Below, piece by piece: positions 25,243-30,322 of a DNA stretch of 64,000 bases (position 1 is the stretch's first letter; each line of letters starts with the position of its first letter). The stretch covers positions 2,480,001 through 2,544,000 of the forward strand of contig NZ_CP133190.1 of NCBI RefSeq assembly GCF_030913705.1. Direction: 5' to 3'. Source of the stretch: Anaerocolumna sp. MB42-C2 (GTDB lineage: Bacteria; Bacillota; Clostridia; Lachnospirales; Lachnospiraceae). The notes under the pieces are model-generated. The model was not told the DNA's origin. It saw only the letters and a program-made list of their open reading frames with translations, and did not search any database. Position numbers and translations under genes: made by a program.

Positions 25243-25287
25243 TTATTTATTGTTAAGGACTGCCTGTGCTGTCCTCAATGAAAACAT
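25243..25287 (-). repeat. ppdK-tail repeat (R-T-A-Q-A-V-L-N-N-K-stop)
   Basis: Minus-strand codons for A-Q-A-V-L-N-N-K and TAA, preceded by CTATGTTTTCATTGAGGACA. The same lead sequence occurs before the copy at 27604. It follows the AraC-APH gene by about 95 bp. Confidence 0.8.
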
Positions 25288-25381
25288 AGTGATAATAATT
25301 TACATAACAAAGCATTTTCATTACTATTTCATACAAATTACAGTGTTATATTCATAATCAACTATCAGTAATTGATATCTG

Positions 25382-26587
25382 CTATATATGCAACTTGTCA
25401 AAATTATTTACTATCCAATTAGTCATTGCCGTGTTTACTCGATAAATCTCTTTATATTTTTCACTGTCATATCCCTCAATAATATTTCTACATATCTCTA
25501 ACCACTGTGTAAATTTTTTGTCGGCGCAATATAAAAAGCTTTCAGATAAAATGGCAGTTGCAGCATAACAAGGGTCATAAATTCTCAAATTCCTTTCTGA
25601 AAGTTCAAAATCAATAAATCCCCATCGTTCCTTATTAACTATAATATTGCCAGGGTTTGGGTCACGATGAATAATTTGTTTTGGTAGTTTAGGGTAGAGA
25701 TTGCCGAAAACTTCTATATAATCCTTGCAAATATCCTCTGGCATATTCATAATCTCTCTAACTTTTGGCATAGCCCAGTTTTTTACGTTCTCATACATAT
25801 CAACATTATTAACTACTATATCTGCTTCCTTCAAAGCCAAGTGAAGCTGCCCGATAATTTCACCAACAAAGCGTACTTTCGTAACATAATCACCTTCATA
25901 CATATCTTTTGACTTAATCTGGCTACCACCCAGTCGTTTAGTTAGATAAAAATACAATTCACCGTCTTGGATATATTCCTTTTCCTCTTCGATCTTTATT
26001 GCTGTTGCTGAATAAAGGCCTACATTTTCAATAGCTTTTGAAAGTTCGATATGATTTATTAACTTACCTACATTTGCTGTGAATTTAATTACATAATCAT
26101 TGCCAACATAATATGCACTTTCGTTATGATTTCCAGTTCCCTCGTAATAAATATCTTTAATAGTTTCATTTTGAAGTCCCCAGTTCTTAAGAACTTCACT
26201 GATTTTTTTATGTGTTATCATAATGTGTTCCTCCATAAATAGATTTATTCTATAAGGTTTTTTTGCCTTATATTTCTTGAGAAACTCAGACGGTGTATAA
26301 CCGAATTCACGTTTGAATGCTTTATAAAATCCTGCATAAGTATCAAAGCCGTATAGCAAGGCTGAATTTATCATTTTTTGACCTTGACTGGTTTCGTAAA
26401 CTACATTGATAAGTTTTCTCCTTATAATATATTGCATAACTGGCATACCAACAGCTGACTGAAAAAGTCTACAATAATGGAAAATTGAAAATCCCGCATT
26501 TTCAGAAAGCTCATGTGCAGTTATTTCAGTTTTAAGGTTCTCTTCAATATAATCAATACTGCTTTGAATAATCTCTCGGTTATCCAT
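25382..26587 (-). CDS. AraC DNA-binding domain fused to an aminoglycoside-phosphotransferase-like kinase
   Basis: 401 aa. Residues about 5-105 are an AraC double helix-turn-helix (TAHELSENAGFSIFHYCRLF, then INSALLYGFDTYAGFYKAFK). Residues about 125-395 are an APH/choline-kinase fold with catalytic loop IIHRDPNPGNIIV and metal Asp in WGFIDFE. The APH family phosphorylates aminoglycosides, macrolides, choline or similar small molecules; which one here is unknown. Start ATG 26587 sits behind GAGAGGTGAG; a GTG at 26596 is the alternative. It lies between two ppdK-tail repeats (26945 and 25243) as a one-gene unit. The kinase domain may be a sensor or an enzyme. Confidence 0.85.
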   Translation of the reverse strand: MDNREIIQSSIDYIEENLKTEITAHELSENAGFSIFHYCRLFQSAVGMPVMQYIIRRKLINVVYETSQGQKMINSALLYGFDTYAGFYKAFKREFGYTPSEFLKKYKAKKPYRINLFMEEHIMITHKKISEVLKNWGLQNETIKDIYYEGTGNHNESAYYVGNDYVIKFTANVGKLINHIELSKAIENVGLYSATAIKIEEEKEYIQDGELYFYLTKRLGGSQIKSKDMYEGDYVTKVRFVGEIIGQLHLALKEADIVVNNVDMYENVKNWAMPKVREIMNMPEDICKDYIEVFGNLYPKLPKQIIHRDPNPGNIIVNKERWGFIDFELSERNLRIYDPCYAATAILSESFLYCADKKFTQWLEICRNIIEGYDSEKYKEIYRVNTAMTNWIVNNFDKLHI

Positions 26588-26906
26588 CTGTCTCACCTCT
26601 CTTTATTTGTGTGCTTGCAAGCTACACACATATAATAACACTAAAGTTTCAAAAAACCTTTCCTGCTTTGCGGATTATTGAAACCTCTTTCATGAACTTT
26701 TCATAATCATTTTGTACATTCCAGTATCAGTTAAACACGATTAAAGAATTGATTTACATTAACAGTGTACTACAAATGTAAATAATTCACAAACTCCCGT
26801 CAATAGCTTTTCCTCAATAGACTATTTTTTCTTGACTGGTATCCACAATTCACAAAAAACTTTTGGTTCTCCATTTTTTTATAACAATAAGGGTCTCATA
26901 TTCTCA

Positions 26907-26926
26907 AGAAAAACTACGTTCTTCTC
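26907..26926 (-). terminator. Hairpin after ppdK-tail copy at 26945
   Basis: Minus-strand GAAGAAC-GTA-GTTTTTCTT, a weak terminator resembling the native ppdK GAGGAC-GTAA-GTCCTC one. The same sequence, with small changes, follows the copy at 27604. Confidence 0.45.
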
Positions 26927-26944
26927 TCAGAGCAAATTCTCATC

Positions 26945-26978
26945 TTACTTATTATTTAATACAGCCTGTGCTGCTGCG
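26945..26978 (-). repeat. ppdK-tail repeat (A-A-A-Q-A-V-L-N-N-K-stop)
   Basis: Minus-strand codons GCA GCA GCA CAG GCT GTA TTA AAT AAT AAG TAA. The following ~75 bp are nearly identical to those after the copy at 27604. Confidence 0.85.
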
Positions 26979-26989
26979 GTTCAGTGGTG

Positions 26990-27480
26990 AGCAATTATTC
27001 CTGTTTAGACATTTCTGATTTATTATCATTCAATAAGATTGAATTAATCTTATTTATCTCAATAGCATTAGCATACTTTTAAAATGAATATAATCTTCAT
27101 TAAACTCTTCGTTCATACGTCCAAATTCTTCAGATATTCCCGTTCCATCCGCCACTCTCATTTGCTGTCATAATTTTATCATAGATAACAGCAACCTAGT
27201 CAAAGAATCCACAGTATTCGAAGTATAGGAAGCGCCTGCTATCGTCAACTCTTCTTTGTAACCAAATCCATAGAATACTCCAATGAACTATCTCCTCTCG
27301 CAGTTTGAATTCTACACGGTTATATTCTTTTGAAATACTGCGTTATCAATAGCTTACATCCTAATACTTCCATTTTCAATAACCTAATACGCGATAGTAA
27401 TTCGCCTGATGGTTGAATTAATATGTTTCTATCCAATTTCTTTGTTTTGCTTCCTCATGATACCCCATTAATAACCCTTT
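26990..27480 (-). pseudogene. Heavily decayed gene of unknown family
   Basis: Several minus-strand frames keep protein-like stretches separated by frameshifts and stops: GVFYGFGYKEELTIAGASYT, then VADGTGISEEFGRMNEEFNE, then YANAIEINKINSILLNDNKS ending in MSKQE-stop. No family recognised. It sits between two ppdK-tail repeats, as the other single genes do. The rest of the gap 26588-27653 holds only the repeats and terminators. Confidence 0.55.
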
Positions 27481-27509
27481 ATTTTATATCATTTTTATTA
27501 AAACGTATT

Positions 27510-27554
27510 AAAAAGAGACCCTCATATTAACTTTTCAATCAATATAAGGGTCTC
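27510..27554 (-). terminator. Terminator after ppdK-tail copy at 27604
   Basis: GAGACCCTCATATT (27515-27528) pairs with AATATAAGGGTCTC (27541-27554); minus-strand TTTTT follows. Strong stem. Confidence 0.8.
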
Positions 27555-27603
27555 ATCTTTTTCTCAAGATAAACTACGTTCTTCTCTCAGAGAAAATCTC
27601 ATC

Positions 27604-27650
27604 TTACTTATTATTTAATACTGCTTGTGCTGCCTTCTATGAAAACATAG
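27604..27650 (-). repeat. ppdK-tail repeat (K-A-A-Q-A-V-L-N-N-K-stop)
   Basis: Minus-strand GCA GCA CAA GCA GTA TTA AAT AAT AAG TAA, preceded by CTATGTTTTCATAGAAG. It begins 4 bp after the Rrf2 gene stop, so the repeat directly abuts the preceding gene. Confidence 0.85.
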
Positions 27651-27653
27651 CTA

Positions 27654-28157
27654 TCACTTTCCTTTATTGCCAAACCATTCAATCATAGCTTTTTCCATAT
27701 CTGTCGGAAGCTTTTTTTTATAAACTTCATCATAGAGCCATGCTAATGTCTTATTACTTAAATATTTTCTCATTTCATTCTCTGCTTCCAGCATTACAAC
27801 CTTTATCAGACAAGGGCACTTAGTATAAGTATCCGGCAAATTATCTTTATCTAATAGTATATTGTTTTGTCTAATTTCTGCACATTGAAAAAATGCTTCA
27901 CTTCCTTCTACTGATTCAACAACATCCCAAAATGTAATTTCATTTGCTCTACGAGCCAGTGCATAACCACCTTTTGCACCCGGTAAGGATTTAATAATAC
28001 CTGATTTACTTAATTTTGCATATACTTTTGATAAATAGGTTTCCGAGACACCTTGAAATGTTGCTAATTCTCTTATTCCGACAGATTTACCTTCTTCAGT
28101 ATTTACCATATATAATAAGCAATGTATTGCATATTCTACTCCGACTGAAAATCTCAT
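27654..28157 (-). CDS. Rrf2-family transcriptional regulator
   Basis: 167 aa. Winged helix at about residues 5-70 (IRELATFQGVSETYLSKVYA, then GGYALARRANEIT). Cys92, Cys114 and Cys116 could bind an Fe-S cluster or sense redox state, as in IscR/NsrR relatives, but the spacing is not that of IscR. Divergent from a PNPOx-like flavoprotein gene whose promoter carries a palindrome over the -35 box. This pairing suggests redox or nitrosative/oxidative control of the flavoprotein. Directly followed by a ppdK-tail repeat. Confidence 0.9.
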   Translation of the reverse strand: MRFSVGVEYAIHCLLYMVNTEEGKSVGIRELATFQGVSETYLSKVYAKLSKSGIIKSLPGAKGGYALARRANEITFWDVVESVEGSEAFFQCAEIRQNNILLDKDNLPDTYTKCPCLIKVVMLEAENEMRKYLSNKTLAWLYDEVYKKKLPTDMEKAMIEWFGNKGK

Positions 28158-28270
28158 TTTTCATACTCCTTTGATACAAAGCATTTATCATATTTAATAA
28201 TAACCTATTATTTTTTCTTATTCAAGATAATTATGCAGCGTTAAATATATATTCCCGTCCATAAATAATT

Positions 28271-28302
28271 CTATTGACAATAGGTTTGTTAAATGATATT
28301 AT
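28271..28302 (+). promoter_or_regulatory. Promoter with operator for the PNPOx-like gene
   Basis: TTGACA (28274-28279), 17-nt spacer, TATTAT (28297-28302). The palindrome CTATTGACAATAG (28271-28283) covers the -35 box, so its binder, probably the divergent Rrf2 protein, would block transcription. Confidence 0.75.
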
Positions 28303-28363
28303 TATCGACATATACTATCCACGATATTATTTATCCATTAATCAGAGAAAGAAGGAATATTAA

Positions 28364-28738
28364 ATGCTTACAGAAAAATTTTATGAGGTATTAAATCACG
28401 AAGGAGTAGTTTCAATCGTATCCTGGGGGGTAGATGAAGCGCATGTAACCTGCACTTGGAATTCCTACTTAGTTGTAACAGCAGATGAAAGAATTCTAAT
28501 TCCTGCAGCCGGTATGAACAGTACAGAAAAAGATGTTAACCAAAATGATAGAGTAAAGCTTACTTTAGGTGCCAGGGAAGTTATGGGATATAATAACTAC
28601 CTAGGAACAGGTTTTGAAATTGGAGGAAATGCAAAATTCCTTACCATTGGTTCAGAATATGATATGATGAAAGATAAATACCCATTTTTAAATAGAGTAT
28701 TAGAGATAACAATTACATCAGCAAAACAATTGCTCTAA
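28364..28738 (+). CDS. Pyridoxamine 5'-phosphate oxidase-like flavoprotein
   Basis: 124 aa, short split-barrel FMN-binding fold. N-terminal LNHEGVVSIVSWG, central LIPAAGMNSTEKDVNQNDRV and TLGAREVMGYNNYLGTGFEI are typical of small clostridial PNPOx-like proteins, which usually bind FMN or heme and handle redox stress. Probably not a true vitamin B6 enzyme. AGAAAGAAGG precedes ATG 28364. Paired with the divergent Rrf2 regulator. Confidence 0.8.
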   Translation: MLTEKFYEVLNHEGVVSIVSWGVDEAHVTCTWNSYLVVTADERILIPAAGMNSTEKDVNQNDRVKLTLGAREVMGYNNYLGTGFEIGGNAKFLTIGSEYDMMKDKYPFLNRVLEITITSAKQLL

Positions 28739-28751
28739 AATGAGCAACATT

Positions 28752-28783
28752 ACGAAAGGCAGCCCTTACGGACTGCCTTTCGT
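28752..28783. terminator. Stable hairpin after PNPOx-like gene
   Basis: ACGAAAGGCAG (28752-28762) pairs perfectly with CTGCCTTTCGT (28773-28783). It lies 14 nt past the stop. The tail is AT-rich rather than a clean T-run. Confidence 0.65.
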
Positions 28784-28874
28784 ATATTAATATTACTTTA
28801 ATTTGTAAAAAGTCACAGTAGTAGAATTTCAAGTTTCCAATCAAACGATAAGTTTTATAAAACTACCTTTAAAA

Positions 28875-28904
28875 AGCGCCCTATCATTTACATGATAGAG
28901 CGCT
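28875..28904 (-). terminator. Terminator after ppdK-tail copy at 28918
   Basis: AGCGCCCTATCAT (28875-28887) pairs with ATGATAGAGCGCT (28892-28904), one mismatch, with minus-strand TTTTTAAAGG following. Confidence 0.8.
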
Positions 28905-28917
28905 CCGTAATCTTTTC

Positions 28918-28937
28918 GTTATTATTCAATACAGTCC
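28918..28937 (-). repeat. Partial ppdK-tail repeat (T-V-L-N-N)
   Basis: Minus-strand ACT GTA TTG AAT AAT AAC. The A-Q-A codons are lost and the stop is replaced. It lies 40 bp downstream of the copy at 28977 and directly before a terminator. Confidence 0.55.
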
Positions 28938-28976
28938 AACCTAAGTCAAACCATTGAAAAACGTTGAAAATCAATA

Positions 28977-29005
28977 TTATTTATTGTTCAATACAGCCTG
29001 TGCAG
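28977..29005 (-). repeat. ppdK-tail repeat (A-Q-A-V-L-N-N-K-stop) overlapping the AraC gene end
   Basis: Minus-strand GCA CAG GCT GTA TTG AAC AAT AAA TAA. The AraC-DUF3795 gene runs into it in a different frame and takes its stop (TGA 28990-28988) from it. Confidence 0.8.
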
Positions 29006-29986
29006 ACCACAATAAATGAAATCCGGTAAATGATGAAACATTTCATTTAAATTTTCACAGACATACCTATCACATGCTATACACCGACTGGCATTATGTT
29101 TTTTACAGCAAGGTTTCCATGGACAACCTACATTGCAGAAAGAAGCTCTCATGTTCGACATACATCCAAAACAATAGACTTCATCTTTATTAATATCGAC
29201 ACCTTGCTCTCTCATGTCATTCACATATTCTATTCGCAAGTCATCATCATCTTCAATCGTAGCTAAAAAAGCTTTACACTTAAAACAATTAGAACCACAA
29301 CTTCCTATTTCCATCCCGCTTGTGAATCTATTTTCATATAATTCATATGCTAACTTAAAGAATAAAAGTCTGGATATCTTTACTATCTTTCTGGTAAATT
29401 GGTAACATTCCTCTGAATCGTTTGAAATTTTGTAGCTTTGTAGTATTGCAGATGTGCTATCAAAATAAAGCTTTTCGCTTAACTGCTTACCTTCGATAGT
29501 CCATTCCATTTCTTCTCTGTTAATATAACCTTTTTCAATTAAAGAATTTTGAATTTCTTCATGACCTTTAAATATATCGGAGCCTTTTCTCATGTATACA
29601 TCATTTGAATGAAACAGAAATGCGCATTCCAATTCATTCAACTCTTCTATTGACTTAATTACTATTTGATGCAATCCTCGATATTCTAACGGTGACATGC
29701 CAAATTCCTTTTTAAATGCTCTCGTAAAAGCTTCATGGCTGTAGTACCCGGAATCCATTGCAATATCAACGATTTTTTCACTTCCAAACAAGCATTTTGC
29801 ACTGTATAGAAGCTTTTGCTTTTGTATATATTTCATCGGTGTCTCACCAATATAAAAGGTGAACATTTTACTATAATAAGGCTTAGCCAGTAATGCCACT
29901 TTACTGCATTCCTCCAGCGTTAGATTATTATTTAAATTATCATGAATATATTCAAGTGACCGAAAAATATCATTTAAGCAACTCAT
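28988..29986 (-). CDS. AraC DNA-binding domain fused to a cysteine-rich DUF3795-like domain
   Basis: 332 aa. N-terminal AraC double helix-turn-helix at about residues 5-105 (LEECSKVALLAKPYYSKMF, then VDIAMDSGYYSHEAFTRAF). The middle (110-230) is unassigned. The C-terminal ~100 residues contain paired cysteines (IGSCGSNCFKCKAF, then VYCFGCMSNM, then CPWKPCCKKHNASRCIACDR) as in DUF3795 proteins and probably bind metal. Start ATG 29986 behind AGGAGG; a longer upstream frame lacks a ribosome site. The last codons GLHRLY come from an overlapping ppdK-tail repeat, so the natural 3' end was probably replaced. A 5' fragment of a second copy lies at 24778-24879. Confidence 0.85.
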   Translation of the reverse strand: MSCLNDIFRSLEYIHDNLNNNLTLEECSKVALLAKPYYSKMFTFYIGETPMKYIQKQKLLYSAKCLFGSEKIVDIAMDSGYYSHEAFTRAFKKEFGMSPLEYRGLHQIVIKSIEELNELECAFLFHSNDVYMRKGSDIFKGHEEIQNSLIEKGYINREEMEWTIEGKQLSEKLYFDSTSAILQSYKISNDSEECYQFTRKIVKISRLLFFKLAYELYENRFTSGMEIGSCGSNCFKCKAFLATIEDDDDLRIEYVNDMREQGVDINKDEVYCFGCMSNMRASFCNVGCPWKPCCKKHNASRCIACDRYVCENLNEMFHHLPDFIYCGLHRLY

Positions 29987-30035
29987 GTATATCCTCCTCA
30001 TATATGGTTCTTCTAATATACCATGATATAGCAAT

Positions 30036-30061
30036 AAATACTTGACCTAAAATAAGTATTT
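30036..30061. promoter_or_regulatory. Inverted-repeat operator candidate before AraC-DUF3795
   Basis: AAATACTT-N10-AAGTATTT, 50-75 bp upstream of ATG 29986. Exactly conserved in the diverged copy at 24929-24954, which suggests function, perhaps autoregulation. Confidence 0.5.
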
Positions 30062-30127
30062 ATGTAAGTAAATCACAAGCAACTAGGATTATTCTTATTT
30101 CATAAAAAAAATCATGTATAATATGAA

Positions 30128-30169
30128 GAGCCACATACCAACTATTATTCAATAGCTGATATGTGACTC
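30128..30169 (-). terminator. Hairpin after ppdK-tail copy at 30224
   Basis: GAGCCACATA/TATGTGACTC outer stem and CTAT/ATAG inner stem. No clean T-run on the minus strand. The homologue at 25051-25086 keeps the pairing with different bases. Confidence 0.6.
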
Positions 30170-30223
30170 TCAGTTTATCTCTTATTAATTTACACCCTCA
30201 GGTGCTAATATCATAATTGATTT

Positions 30224-30253
30224 TTACTTGTTTGACAACACTGCCTGTGCAAG
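30224..30253 (-). repeat. ppdK-tail repeat (R-L-G-L-A-Q-A-V-L-S-N-K-stop)
   Basis: Minus-strand codons CTT GCA CAG GCA GTG TTG TCA AAC AAG TAA, preceded by AGA CGG CTT GGG. It aligns with native A-R-L-A-A-A-Q-A-V-L-N-N-K over 12 residues. It lies about 70 bp beyond the real ppdK stop, after its terminator. Confidence 0.85.
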
Positions 30254-30275
30254 CCCAAGCCGTCTCCCATAAATG

Positions 30276-30301
30276 AAAAAGAGGACTTACGTCCTCTTTT
30301 T
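30276..30301. terminator. Terminator of ppdK
   Basis: AAAAAGAGGAC-TTAC-GTCCTCTTTTT, perfect 11-bp stem, bidirectional, 22 bp past the ppdK stop. Confidence 0.9.
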
Positions 30302-30322
30302 CATTTACTAGTTCTATATCAA

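Larger units (their letters stand above)
24801..25271 (-). repeat. Duplicated ppdK-AraC junction, copy 1
   Basis: About 470 bp closely matching 29908-30352 in the same orientation. It contains the AraC 5' fragment, the AAATACTT-N10-AAGTATTT inverted repeat (24929-24954), a hairpin (25051-25086), two ppdK-tail sequences (25144 and 25243) and a GAGGAC terminator. It has about 30 extra bp near 24980. Similarity to ppdK ends after about 9 codons. The rest of the gap 24581-25381 has no gene I can see. Confidence 0.85.

Noticed and set aside
29987..30034. Longer AraC-DUF3795 start at 30034
   Set aside because: The extension contains the AGGAGG ribosome site and the region is shared non-coding sequence with the copy at 24.9 kb.
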